Part shown: one piece after another, positions 1 through 7,324 of the stretch
How the letters are laid out: every line of letters begins with the position of its first letter
Position numbering within the stretch: the first letter of the stretch is position 1
Made by a program: the position numbers and the translations under genes
Notes under the pieces: model-generated
The model's database searches: none
Seen by the model: the letters and a program-made list of their open reading frames with translations, nothing else
Told to the model about the DNA's origin: nothing
Origin: Bacillota bacterium
GTDB lineage: Bacteria; Bacillota; Clostridia; Acetivibrionales; DSM-1351
Assembly: GCA_023431385.1 (NCBI GenBank)
Contig: JAEYWA010000049.1
Location: 1 to 11,292, forward strand
DNA: 11,292 nt
Direction of reading: 5' to 3'

Positions 1-1001
1 TTCCCAGAGAAGATTATGTAGATGCTGAAAAGCGTGTAATTACAGAACTTAAAGCAATTAACAAGCCCTTTGTTGTAATAATAAATACAACCAGACCGAG
101 AGATCCTGAAACCGTAAAACTCCGTGAAGAGATGGAACAAAAATACGGTGTAACAGTACTAACAATGGATTGCCTGCAGATGAGAATTGATGATGTTGAT
201 TCAGTTATGGAAAAGATTCTCTATGAGTTCCCTATTTATGAAATAGGTATAAATATTCCAAGATGGGTAGAGGCATTGGAGGATTCACACTGGCTTAAGG
301 GAAATGTGCTTGAGTCAATACGTGATACCTTTAAGTCGGTCGGAAGAATAAGAGACATAAAAAATGCAATGCCCTGCTTTGAAAACTATGATTTCATAAA
401 AAGAGCCGTAATTGATAGAGTAAGCCTAGGGGAAGGTTCGGTTCTTATTGATATAGCAACCACTGATGGCTTATTATATAGAATACTTAGTGAAGAATCC
501 GGTATGGAAATTGAGGGTGAACATAAGCTGATCACCCTGATAAAGGATCTTGCAAGAGTCAAAAGAGAATATGATCGGGTGGAATATGCCCTGCATGAAG
601 TTAAGGTAAAGGGATATGGAATGGTTTCACCGCAGTTAGAAGAACTATCCCTTGAAGAGCCTGAGATAATAAAACAGGGTAATAAGTTTGGCGTTAAGCT
701 AAGGGCCAGTGCTCCATCAATTCATATGATACGGGCGGATATTGAAACTGAAATAGCTCCGCTGGTTGGTACTGAGAAGCAATCCGAGGAACTTGTTACA
801 TATCTGCTTAGAGAATTTGAAAATGATACGGCAAGATTGTGGGAGTCCAATATTTTTGGTAAATCACTTCATGAGCTTGTAAACGAAGGCCTTCAAAATA
901 AGTTGTTCAGAATGCCGGAAGATGCACAGCTTAAGCTTCAGGAAACCTTGCAGAAGATCATAAATGAAGGAAGCGGCGGTTTGATCTGTATTATACTTTA
1001 G
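1..1001 (+). CDS. spoIVA: Stage IV sporulation protein A (SpoIVA), 5' end missing
   Basis: SpoIVA is a cytoskeleton-like ATPase that polymerises on the forespore surface and forms the basement layer on which the spore coat is built; it is anchored there by SpoVM. The frame is open from base 3 with no stop, reads PREDYVDAEKRVITEL, and gives 332 residues to the stop at 999-1001. SpoIVA proteins are close to 490 residues, so about 160 N-terminal residues, including the Walker A ATP-binding loop, lie outside the window. What is visible is the end of the GTPase-like ATPase domain (KPFVVIINTTRPRDPET), the middle domain, and the conserved C-terminal domain that ends in GSGGLICIIL, typical of the family. 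The ATG at 132 is internal and not the start. No second gene follows it on this strand before the converging thiT. Identification is from recognised family sequence. Confidence 0.95.
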   Translation, partial: PREDYVDAEKRVITELKAINKPFVVIINTTRPRDPETVKLREEMEQKYGVTVLTMDCLQMRIDDVDSVMEKILYEFPIYEIGINIPRWVEALEDSHWLKGNVLESIRDTFKSVGRIRDIKNAMPCFENYDFIKRAVIDRVSLGEGSVLIDIATTDGLLYRILSEESGMEIEGEHKLITLIKDLARVKREYDRVEYALHEVKVKGYGMVSPQLEELSLEEPEIIKQGNKFGVKLRASAPSIHMIRADIETEIAPLVGTEKQSEELVTYLLREFENDTARLWESNIFGKSLHELVNEGLQNKLFRMPEDAQLKLQETLQKIINEGSGGLICIIL

Positions 1002-1145
1002 TATCTAAAATACTGAATAAGTTTTAAGGATTATAAATCCTCAAATATTATATTTGCATTTATCACATCTAATGGTTTGATTTTAACACTTTACATTACA
1101 TATTGGATGAGGTATTATCCAAAAAAAGGTGCCCAATACGGGTGC

Positions 1146-1182
1146 AATATACCAGGCCGCGAAGTACCCGGCCTGGTATATT
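1146..1182 (+). terminator. Intrinsic terminator between converging spoIVA and thiT
   Basis: Bases 1146-1158 pair perfectly with 1170-1182 (13 bp; the core is ACCAGGCC with GGCCTGGT), and 1159/1169 can add another pair. The stem is followed by ATTTAATTTTT, so it is a good terminator for the + strand. On the - strand the stem lies beyond the thiT stop and a T7 run (1127-1121) follows only after about 18 bases, so it may serve thiT less directly. The rest of 1002-1145 shows only short AT-rich inverted repeats. Confidence 0.75.
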
Positions 1183-1189
1183 TAATTTT

Positions 1190-1732
1190 TCAGAGTTTAA
1201 CATTGTTAAAATTCTCATGCAAAATTCTTTTTAATGGTTTATATAATGCAGATATTATTACAGCTGAAATAAGAAATTCAGGAAGCATATAGCTGCCGTT
1301 ATAGAGCAGGGAATATAAGTAAGGACTCATTCCTTCAGGAGCGTAGGATGCCCATAAAACAATTCCCGATATGTAGTGAAAGGTAAATCTGGATGTAAGA
1401 GCAATTGCGACGCTTCCTACAGTCATAATGAGATTCTGTCTGAATAGTCCTGCAAATCCAAGACATCCATAGGCAAAGATATAGTCAAGAAAAATCCCCA
1501 AAGGATGATATGAAAATTTAGTTCCCAGCGCAAACTGAAGGAACCCATAAACTAACCCTGCCAACAGGCCGGGTTTAGCTCCCCAACGAATGGCAAAGAT
1601 TAAAACCGGTATCATACTCCCGGGAGTAATTGAACCACCGTTTGGTAATTCGTACTTAATAAAACTCAACACTTGGGCCAAGGCAATCATTATGCCGGCC
1701 TCCACCAACATTCTGGTAGACATTTTTTTCAT
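1190..1732 (-). CDS. thiT: ECF-type thiamine transporter substrate-binding subunit ThiT
   Basis: ThiT is the membrane S-component that binds thiamine and docks on a shared EcfA-EcfA'-EcfT energising module, which is not encoded here. The 180-residue product is hydrophobic with about six predicted membrane segments and carries the ThiT-type stretch GGSITPGSMIPVLIFAIRWG (residues 32-51). H119, W127, Y140 and N145 keep the same relative spacing as the thiamine-contacting H125, W133, Y146 and N151 that I recall for Lactococcus lactis ThiT. The start at 1732 is chosen because AAGGAGGAG (1747-1739) lies 6 bases upstream; an in-frame ATG at 1789 falls inside the riboswitch-terminator leader and would destroy it. 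The TPP riboswitch directly upstream independently supports thiamine as the substrate. The gene stands alone and converges on spoIVA. Confidence 0.95.
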   Translation of the reverse strand: MKKMSTRMLVEAGIMIALAQVLSFIKYELPNGGSITPGSMIPVLIFAIRWGAKPGLLAGLVYGFLQFALGTKFSYHPLGIFLDYIFAYGCLGFAGLFRQNLIMTVGSVAIALTSRFTFHYISGIVLWASYAPEGMSPYLYSLLYNGSYMLPEFLISAVIISALYKPLKRILHENFNNVKL

Positions 1733-1753
1733 GCTTAACTCCTCCTTAAAAGT

Positions 1754-1789
1754 AAAAAAATGCCATACCTGTTTGGAAAAATGCAGCAT
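1754..1789 (-). terminator. Probable riboswitch-controlled terminator before thiT
   Basis: On the - strand AUGCUG (1789-1784) can pair with UGGCAU (1765-1760), with wobble pairs, leading straight into U6 (1759-1754) just upstream of the ribosome binding site. It sits between the TPP aptamer and the gene, where an attenuator is expected. The stem is short and the pairing is inferred by eye; the switch could instead act on the ribosome binding site. Confidence 0.45.
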
Positions 1790-1800
1790 GACAATTAAAT

Positions 1801-1905
1801 TTCCTACGCTGGCATTACCCAGATCAGGTACAAGAGATGCACTGCATCTCTAAGGGTTTAAAGTAAATATACTTAATCTCAGCCGAATCAATTTTCAGCT
1901 CCCCG
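1801..1905 (-). promoter_or_regulatory. TPP riboswitch (THI element)
   Basis: Read on the - strand, the aptamer holds the known conserved blocks in order: GGGG (1904-1901), a P3 stem AGCTGAA/TTCGGCT (1900-1894 with 1887-1881), CTGAGA (1882-1877), ACCCTT (1857-1852), ACCTGATCTGG, and TAATGCCAGCGTAGGAA ending at 1801. CTGAGA binds the pyrimidine ring and the last blocks bind the pyrophosphate of thiamine pyrophosphate in studied members. It precedes thiT, so ligand binding should repress thiamine uptake. Two extra hairpins are present, at 1874-1861 and 1851-1833; see findings. Confidence 0.96.
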
Positions 1906-2015
1906 TCAGGTAACAGCATAGCCTCAACAAGTCATACGGATAGGATGCAACATGTAGTAGGATACGTGATACCTTCGATATTAAATTGTAACAGATCATA
2001 TAATAATCCTTTGAC

Positions 2016-2044
2016 ATTATATCAGATGGTTAAACCAATATCAA
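2016..2044 (-). promoter_or_regulatory. Sigma-A type promoter of thiT
   Basis: On the - strand TTGATA (2044-2039), a 17-base spacer and a perfect TATAAT (2021-2016) match the vegetative consensus. Transcription would start near 2009, giving a leader of roughly 275 bases with the TPP aptamer beginning about 100 bases in. I recognise nothing in the 100 bases before the aptamer. Confidence 0.8.
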
Positions 2045-2131
2045 ATATTTTTATCTGTTATTTTTATTCACAATAGAATAAATGCTTCAAAAGGTAGTAA
2101 ATGGTACAGTTATAAAAAATTTAGAAATAAT

Positions 2132-2145
2132 CGAACAAATGTTTG
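2132..2145 (+). promoter_or_regulatory. LexA (SOS/Cheo) box of uvrA
   Basis: CGAACAAATGTTTG matches 13 of 14 positions of the Bacillus LexA consensus CGAACRNRYGTTYC. It overlaps the -35 element of the uvrA promoter, the place where LexA would block RNA polymerase. uvrA is a classical SOS gene, which supports the reading. Confidence 0.85.
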
Positions 2146-2170
2146 CATTATTATCTTATTTTGATATAAT
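2143..2170 (+). promoter_or_regulatory. Sigma-A type promoter of uvrA
   Basis: TTGCAT (2143-2148), a 16-base spacer and a perfect TATAAT (2165-2170). Transcription would start near 2177, leaving a leader of about 112 bases before the uvrA start. The leader holds a stem-loop (2229-2239 with 2256-2266) and a 22-codon frame. Confidence 0.75.
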
Positions 2171-2288
2171 ATATATGCATTATCACATGAAATGGATTAT
2201 ATTAACATTAGTGTAGAAGAAATGGTATCTGATATCGGTTTTATTGAGGAACTATACTGATATCAGCCAGAAGAAACGGAGTTAAAAA

Positions 2289-5123
2289 ATGATCAGGGAC
2301 AATATATATATTAAAGGTGCCAGGGAGCACAATCTTAAAAATGTGGATATAGAGATACCGAGAGATAAATTTGTCGTTATTACCGGCCTCAGCGGATCGG
2401 GTAAATCCTCATTGGCCTTCGACACAATATATGCAGAGGGACAGAGACGCTATGTTGAATCCTTGTCTTCATATGCCAGAATGTTTTTAGGCCAGATGGA
2501 AAAACCCGATGTGGATTACATTGACGGCTTATCTCCGGCTATATCCATTGACCAGAAAACTACAAGCAGAAACCCACGTTCTACAGTGGGAACTGTTACG
2601 GAAATTCACGATTACCTCAGACTTTTATATGCAAGAATAGGTATACCCCATTGTCCCAAATGCGGAAAGGAAATTGCGCAGCAAACTGTGGATCAAATGG
2701 TTGATCAGATTCTTTCCTTTGAGGAAGGTACAAGGATTCAGCTTCTATCGCCTGTTGTAAGGGGCCGTAAGGGCGAATATCACAAGCTTATCGAGGATGC
2801 TAAAAAGGGTGGCTTCGTCAGGATAAGAGTAGATGGACAAGTCATGGACATCAACGATGAAATTTCAATGGATAAAAATAAGAAACACAATATAGAGATA
2901 GTTGTGGACAGACTTATAATTCGTGAAGATATACGGAAAAGACTGTCAGATTCACTTGAAACAGTTCTTCATTTAAGTGGTGGAGTAGCTATAGTAGATG
3001 TGGTGGGGAAGGAAGAGATACTGTTCAGTCAGAATTTTGCCTGTAGTGATTGCGGTATCAGTATTGAAGAGCTGACTCCGAGAATGTTTTCCTTCAATAA
3101 TCCTTTCGGAGCTTGTCCTACATGCGCCGGTTTAGGTAACCTTCTTAAGGTTGACCCTGAGCTTGTTATACCAGATAGGTCGGTATCACTTGCAGACGGA
3201 GCTATAGCTGTTTCTGGCTGGAATGTAGAGAGTGAGGATGCCTATGCCAGAATGATATTCAATGCTTTGGCAAAGCACTACAAGTTTAAACTGAACACGC
3301 CTGTTCACAAGCTTCCCGCAGAAGTAATGGATATTATACTTTATGGAACCAAGGGTGAGAAGATTAAAGTAGAATATGAGAGGGAATATGGAAGCGGAAC
3401 CTACATGGCGGCATTTGAGGGTATCATAAATGTGGTTGAAAGACGTTACAGGGAAACTCAGTCTGAGAGTATGAAGCAGTATTACGAACAGTTTATGAGT
3501 AATACACCTTGTATGGACTGCAACAGTGCCAGATTAAAACCTGAAAGTCTAGCTGTTACAGTAGGAGATAAAAATATTCATGAACTGTCTATTATGTCTG
3601 TTGCAGATGCTAAGGAATTTTTCCTTAATGTGGAGCTGACCGAGAGACAGAAATTGATTGCGCATCAGATTTTGAAAGAAATTAATGCCAGGATTGGTTT
3701 CCTTGTTGATGTTGGGTTGGACTATCTCACGTTATCAAGAGCCGCAGGAACTTTGTCCGGCGGGGAAGCACAGCGAATCAGGCTTGCCACTCAAATAGGT
3801 TCTGGCTTGATGGGAGTTTTGTATATACTTGATGAGCCAAGTATCGGTTTGCATCAGAGAGATAATGAAAGACTGTTGACAACACTAAACCGTCTAAGAG
3901 ATCTGGGAAACACTCTAATAGTTGTAGAGCATGACGAGGATACAATGTATGCCGCTGACCACATTATTGATATGGGACCGGGCCCGGGTATTCATGGAGG
4001 ATACGTTGTGGCCGAAGGCCCGCTTGAAAACATACTGAACTGCCAGGAGTCCCTGACAGGACAGTATCTCAGCGGCAAAAAGAAAATTGCTGTACCTGAC
4101 AAACGCAGAAAGCCAAATGGAAAGTGGCTGGAAATTAAAGGGGCTAGAGCAAATAACTTAAAAAACTTGAACGCCAGCATACCATTGGGAGTGTTAACTT
4201 CAATAACAGGAGTCTCCGGATCGGGCAAAAGTTCACTAATAAATGAAATCCTGTATAACAGTCTTGCAAGTAAGCTGAATAGGGCAAAAACCAGGGCTGG
4301 GGATCATGATACCATAAAAGGAATAGAACATCTGGACAAGGTTATCAATATTGACCAGTCTCCTATTGGAAGAACACCGAGATCCAACCCGGCAACCTAT
4401 ACGGGGGTCTTTGATCTTATCAGAGATGTTTTCGCCTCTACTACAGAAGCAAAGATGAAGGGATATAAGAACGGGAGGTTCAGCTTCAATATTAAGGGAG
4501 GTAGATGTGAAGCCTGCAGCGGTGATGGTATTATTAAAATCGAAATGCATTTTCTTCCTGATATATATGTACCATGTGAGGTTTGTAAGGGTAAACGGTA
4601 CAACAGAGAAACTCTTGAGGTCAAATACAAGGGAAAGAGCATTTCAGATGTTTTGAACATGACTGTGGAGGATGCTCTTGAGTTCTTCAAAAACATACCT
4701 AAAATACAGAAGAAGCTTCAAACTCTATATGATGTCGGTTTAGGATATGTAAAAGTCGGGCAGCCTTCAACTACACTATCAGGTGGTGAGGCTCAGCGTG
4801 TCAAGCTGGCTACAGAACTATCCAAAAGAAGTACCGGAAGTACTTTATATATTCTGGATGAGCCAACCACGGGACTTCATGTTGCCGATGTGCACAGGCT
4901 TATTGATATACTTCAGAGACTTGTGGATGCTGGTAATACCATAGTAGTTATAGAGCATAATCTTGATGTTATTAAAACCTCCGATTATATTCTGGATCTT
5001 GGTCCTGAGGGTGGAAATAAGGGTGGAACAATTATTGCCCAGGGTACACCTGAGGAAGTGGCCGGGGTTGAGGGCTCTTATACGGGAAATTATTTAAAAA
5101 AGATATTAAAGCAAAAAAAATAA
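2289..5123 (+). CDS. uvrA: Excinuclease ABC subunit A (UvrA)
   Basis: UvrA dimerises, scans DNA for bulky lesions and loads UvrB to begin nucleotide excision repair. The 944-residue product has the full family length and both ABC modules. Module 1 has Walker A GLSGSGKS at 33-40, a CPKC pair at 122-125 next to the UvrB-binding region, a zinc module with C252, C255, C276 and C279, signature LSGGEAQR at 489-496 and Walker B LYILDEPS at 511-518. Module 2 has Walker A GVSGSGKS at 641-648, the DNA-contacting zinc finger with C740, C743, C763 and C766, signature LSGGEAQR at 830-837 and Walker B LYILDEPT at 853-860. No key residue is missing. GGAG at 2278-2281 sits 7 bases before the ATG. The LexA box at the promoter suggests induction by DNA damage. 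uvrB and uvrC are not in the window, and the gene appears monocistronic. Confidence 0.98.
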   Translation: MIRDNIYIKGAREHNLKNVDIEIPRDKFVVITGLSGSGKSSLAFDTIYAEGQRRYVESLSSYARMFLGQMEKPDVDYIDGLSPAISIDQKTTSRNPRSTVGTVTEIHDYLRLLYARIGIPHCPKCGKEIAQQTVDQMVDQILSFEEGTRIQLLSPVVRGRKGEYHKLIEDAKKGGFVRIRVDGQVMDINDEISMDKNKKHNIEIVVDRLIIREDIRKRLSDSLETVLHLSGGVAIVDVVGKEEILFSQNFACSDCGISIEELTPRMFSFNNPFGACPTCAGLGNLLKVDPELVIPDRSVSLADGAIAVSGWNVESEDAYARMIFNALAKHYKFKLNTPVHKLPAEVMDIILYGTKGEKIKVEYEREYGSGTYMAAFEGIINVVERRYRETQSESMKQYYEQFMSNTPCMDCNSARLKPESLAVTVGDKNIHELSIMSVADAKEFFLNVELTERQKLIAHQILKEINARIGFLVDVGLDYLTLSRAAGTLSGGEAQRIRLATQIGSGLMGVLYILDEPSIGLHQRDNERLLTTLNRLRDLGNTLIVVEHDEDTMYAADHIIDMGPGPGIHGGYVVAEGPLENILNCQESLTGQYLSGKKKIAVPDKRRKPNGKWLEIKGARANNLKNLNASIPLGVLTSITGVSGSGKSSLINEILYNSLASKLNRAKTRAGDHDTIKGIEHLDKVINIDQSPIGRTPRSNPATYTGVFDLIRDVFASTTEAKMKGYKNGRFSFNIKGGRCEACSGDGIIKIEMHFLPDIYVPCEVCKGKRYNRETLEVKYKGKSISDVLNMTVEDALEFFKNIPKIQKKLQTLYDVGLGYVKVGQPSTTLSGGEAQRVKLATELSKRSTGSTLYILDEPTTGLHVADVHRLIDILQRLVDAGNTIVVIEHNLDVIKTSDYILDLGPEGGNKGGTIIAQGTPEEVAGVEGSYTGNYLKKILKQKK

Positions 5124-5127
5124 TACA

Positions 5128-5178
5128 ATATAAATAGAGTTCCTATAAATTATATGTTTATAGGAACTCTATTTATAT
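5128..5178 (+). terminator. Terminator hairpin after uvrA (22-bp perfect stem)
   Basis: Bases 5128-5149 pair without mismatch with 5157-5178 around a 7-base loop. The core is GAGTTCC with GGAACTC. The 3' arm ends in a U-rich run (CTATTTATAT), giving the U-tract within the stem. It starts 4 bases after the uvrA stop and separates uvrA from the promoter of the phosphate genes. Confidence 0.75.
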
Positions 5179-5205
5179 ATAAGTTAATATGATGATATAA
5201 CGTTT

Positions 5206-5242
5206 GTTAATTCTATGTTAAGTTTATTGTAAATTAGTTAAC
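5206..5242 (+). promoter_or_regulatory. Possible PhoP-box repeats upstream of the phosphate genes
   Basis: GTTAATT (5206), GTTAAGT (5217), TGTAAAT (5228) and GTTAAC (5237) recur at 11, 11 and 9 base steps. They span about -56 to -20 relative to the predicted start of transcription, like the TTAACA-type direct repeats bound by Bacillus PhoP. The region is AT-rich, so chance similarity is possible. Confidence 0.4.
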
Positions 5243-5255
5243 AATACTATATAAT
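5227..5255 (+). promoter_or_regulatory. Sigma-A type promoter of the DUF47-pit operon
   Basis: TTGTAA (5227-5232), a 17-base spacer and a perfect TATAAT (5250-5255). The start of transcription would be near 5262, leaving a leader of about 39 bases before the chosen ATG at 5301. Confidence 0.75.
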
Positions 5256-5300
5256 GGAAAAGATTTGATGTTATATTTTGTCGAAAGAAGGTACTTCATA

Positions 5301-5924
5301 ATGTTTAGAATTACACCGAAAGAAGAATTGTTTTTTGATTATTTTATTGAAACTTGTGAGATTATTTGCAAGGCGGCTAATCTTTTAAACGATTTAACAA
5401 ACAACTATGTAAATGTCAATGAAAAGATTTTAGCTATTGAAGAAACAGAACATGCTTGTGACAACAGCGTGCACAAGATTCTCAATGAACTTAACAAATC
5501 TTTCATTACTCCCATTGACAGGGAAGACATATTTACTATTGCAAAAGAGTTAGATAATATTACAGATGATATTGAAAGCACTGCTCACCGCTTCAGTATG
5601 TTTAATGTTAAAGAAGTAAGGCCGGAGGCTCTTGAGCTTACTAGTCTTGTTGTAAAAGCGACTGATGAACTCAGAAATGTTATGATTGAAGTTAAAAATA
5701 TGAAAAAGAGCAAGGAACTTCGGAATAAAATAATTGAGGTAAATAATGTAGAAGATGAAGCTGATACTATATTTAGGGATGCAATGGCTAACCTTTTTAC
5801 ATCTGAGACCGATGCAGTTGAGGTTATTAAATGGAAGGCAATATTTGAATTGTTGGAAAACACAATTGATGCATGTGAAGATGTGGCAAATATAGTAGAA
5901 GGGGTTGTAATGAAAAATGCTTAG
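5301..5924 (+). CDS. DUF47 / PhoU-like phosphate transport regulator paired with Pit
   Basis: This is a 207-residue, soluble, all-helical protein of the DUF47 (YkaA-like) family, related in fold to the phosphate-uptake regulator PhoU and usually encoded directly before a PiT transporter, as here. Recognisable stretches are FITPIDREDIFTIAKELDNI (68-87), VEDEAD (150-155), and KWKAIFELLENTIDACEDVA (178-197). The acidic ExxxD-type motifs resemble the metal-binding motifs of PhoU. An ATG is available at 5265, but it lies about 3 bases from the predicted transcription start and has no ribosome binding site; the ATG at 5301 has AGAAGG (5286-5291) at 9 bases and gives the usual family N terminus MFRITPKEELFFDYF. 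The 3' end overlaps pit by 8 bases, so the two are co-transcribed and probably translationally coupled. The precise biochemical role of the family is not well established; modulation of Pit is inferred from context. Confidence 0.92.
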   Translation: MFRITPKEELFFDYFIETCEIICKAANLLNDLTNNYVNVNEKILAIEETEHACDNSVHKILNELNKSFITPIDREDIFTIAKELDNITDDIESTAHRFSMFNVKEVRPEALELTSLVVKATDELRNVMIEVKNMKKSKELRNKIIEVNNVEDEADTIFRDAMANLFTSETDAVEVIKWKAIFELLENTIDACEDVANIVEGVVMKNA

Positions 5925-6915
5925 TGTTGCATTAATATTTGTTGTGGTGTTGGCACTGGTATTTGACTTTATTAACGGTTTTCACGATACTGCAAATTCT
6001 ATTGCTACATCTGTTTCCACCAGAGTTTTATCACCCAGACAGGCCATTATGATGTCAGCTGTACTCAATTTCGTAGGTGCATTAATGAGCAGTAAAGTTG
6101 CTAAAACCATTTCCGAGGGCTTGGTTGATGCATCCATGATAAAGGTACAATACGTTATAATTGCTACTCTGATAGCTGCAATTATTTGGGACTTGATAAC
6201 CTGGTACTTTGGCATACCAAGCAGTTCCTCCCATGCACTAATAGGTGCCTTAGTAGGATCCTCCATAGCTTATTCAGGTGGTTTGAGCATTGTTAAATGG
6301 GAGGGTGTATGGAAAAAGGTTATATTACCATTAATTACTTCTCCTCTAATCGGTTTCTTTATTGGTTTTATTTTCATGACAATACTATATAAACTACTTC
6401 GAAATTTCACCCCCAGATTTATTAATAAATGGTTTTCTAAATTGCAGATATTATCTGCAGCATTCATGGCATATTCCCATGGTAATAATGACGCTCAAAA
6501 GTCAATGGGTATTATTACTCTTGCCTTGGTAGGTGCTGGTCTGAACGGTGGACACACTGACGTTCAACCCTGGGTAATGATTGCATGTGCATTGTCAATG
6601 GCATTAGGAACATCTGTTGGTGGCTGGAAAATCATAAAGACAATGGGTGTCAATATGATCAGGCTTCAGCCGATAGGTGGATTTGCTGCTGAAACAGGTG
6701 CAGCTATTGTTATTGAAACCATGACACATTTTGGAGCTCCCGTAAGTACAACACATGTTATCTCAACTTCCATAATGGGTGTTGGTGCTTCGAAAAGGTT
6801 ATCAGCTGTGAAATGGTCTCTTGCCAAAAATATTGTTCTGGCATGGGTTATAACTATACCGATTACAGCTTTAATGGGCGCATTTATAACTACAATATTT
6901 AAAATGTTTGTTTAG
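5917..6915 (+). CDS. pit: PiT-family inorganic phosphate transporter
   Basis: This is a low-affinity, cation-coupled phosphate permease of the cytoplasmic membrane. The 332-residue product is strongly hydrophobic with about ten membrane segments and shows the internal duplication of PiT proteins: GFHDTANSIAT at 21-31 and SHGNNDAQKSMGI at 187-199 are the paired signature motifs, and IPSSSSHALIGALVGSS (100-116) mirrors APVSTTHVISTSIMGVG (274-290). The length fits the shorter bacterial PiT group that pairs with DUF47 proteins. The start codon lies within the last codons of the upstream gene, 8 bases overlapping; GAAGGGG (5898-5904) is 12 bases away, rather far, which suggests coupling to upstream translation. 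No residue in the signature motifs appears lost. Substrate is inferred from family and the DUF47 neighbour. Confidence 0.95.
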   Translation: MLSVALIFVVVLALVFDFINGFHDTANSIATSVSTRVLSPRQAIMMSAVLNFVGALMSSKVAKTISEGLVDASMIKVQYVIIATLIAAIIWDLITWYFGIPSSSSHALIGALVGSSIAYSGGLSIVKWEGVWKKVILPLITSPLIGFFIGFIFMTILYKLLRNFTPRFINKWFSKLQILSAAFMAYSHGNNDAQKSMGIITLALVGAGLNGGHTDVQPWVMIACALSMALGTSVGGWKIIKTMGVNMIRLQPIGGFAAETGAAIVIETMTHFGAPVSTTHVISTSIMGVGASKRLSAVKWSLAKNIVLAWVITIPITALMGAFITTIFKMFV

Positions 6916-6991
6916 TTGAACAAAAACAATCCAGAAAGTGTATTGAATATAGATTACTGTGCTTATATTGAGTGATATAAGATAAATAAAC

Positions 6992-7041
6992 ATAAATAAA
7001 GCGGTAAATTGAACCTGGGTTTGATTTACCGCTTTATTTAT
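6992..7041 (+). terminator. Terminator hairpin after pit (18-bp stem)
   Basis: Bases 6992-7009 pair perfectly with 7024-7041; the core is AAAGCGGTAAAT with ATTTACCGCTTT. The 3' arm is U-rich (CTTTATTTAT), and the loop of 14 bases has a further small AAC/GTT pairing. It lies 76 bases beyond the pit stop and is nearly symmetric, so it may work in both directions. Confidence 0.7.
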
Positions 7042-7216
7042 ATTGGTTGCTGTGTTTCATTATTTTTTGTAACAGATTGTTTACATTTCAAGCAGGTAAG
7101 AACAGGGATTCAGCCCGCATCAGCTAGTAACGAAGACTATAACCAAGTTTTTTTAATTTGTTTGATATTCAACACTGAAAATAACTTAATAGTAACAAAA
7201 ACGGCTCAAGACCAGT
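7042..7216. other. Gene-free spacer, nothing recognised
   Basis: This is the left part of the 636-base gap between pit and clpE. A TTG-initiated frame crosses it (7009-7293), but it begins inside the pit terminator, lacks a ribosome binding site and has no recognisable domain. I see no RNA gene, repeat family or promoter here. Confidence 0.5.
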
Positions 7217-7245
7217 TAGACCTTAAAGTTAACTTATGCTATACT
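7217..7245 (+). promoter_or_regulatory. Possible promoter of clpE (extended -10)
   Basis: TAGACC (7217-7222, 4 of 6 to the -35 consensus), a 17-base spacer ending in TGC, and TATACT (7240-7245, 5 of 6). The TG before the -10 fits an extended -10 promoter. If used, transcription starts near 7252 and clpE has a leader of about 300 bases. Other AT-rich -10-like sites nearby lack a -35 partner. Confidence 0.45.
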
Positions 7246-7324
7246 ATAAAAAACATAGGTTATGAACATTTTAATATAATTAAAAAAATTTAGACTTTTA
7301 TGGAAATAATATAGTATATATGTA

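Noticed and set aside
1077..1292. 71-codon ATG frame on the + strand
   Set aside because: It runs through the convergent terminator and into the antisense of thiT, with no ribosome binding site and no family features.
1733..1789. Longer thiT start at 1789
   Set aside because: The extra 19 codons are the riboswitch expression platform; the start at 1732 has a strong, well-spaced ribosome binding site and the family-typical N terminus.
1590..1853. 87-codon + strand frame across thiT and its leader
   Set aside because: It is antisense to a certain gene and to the riboswitch; no domain or ribosome binding site.
3992..4696. Three - strand frames inside uvrA
   Set aside because: They are shadows of the uvrA codons on the opposite strand; uvrA is intact and unmistakable there.
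5265..5300. Upstream start for the DUF47 gene
   Set aside because: It is almost at the predicted transcription start, without a ribosome binding site, and adds residues not typical of the family.
7009..7293. 94-codon frame in the pit-clpE gap
   Set aside because: It needs a TTG start inside the pit terminator stem, lacks a ribosome binding site and shows no recognisable domain or composition of a real protein.
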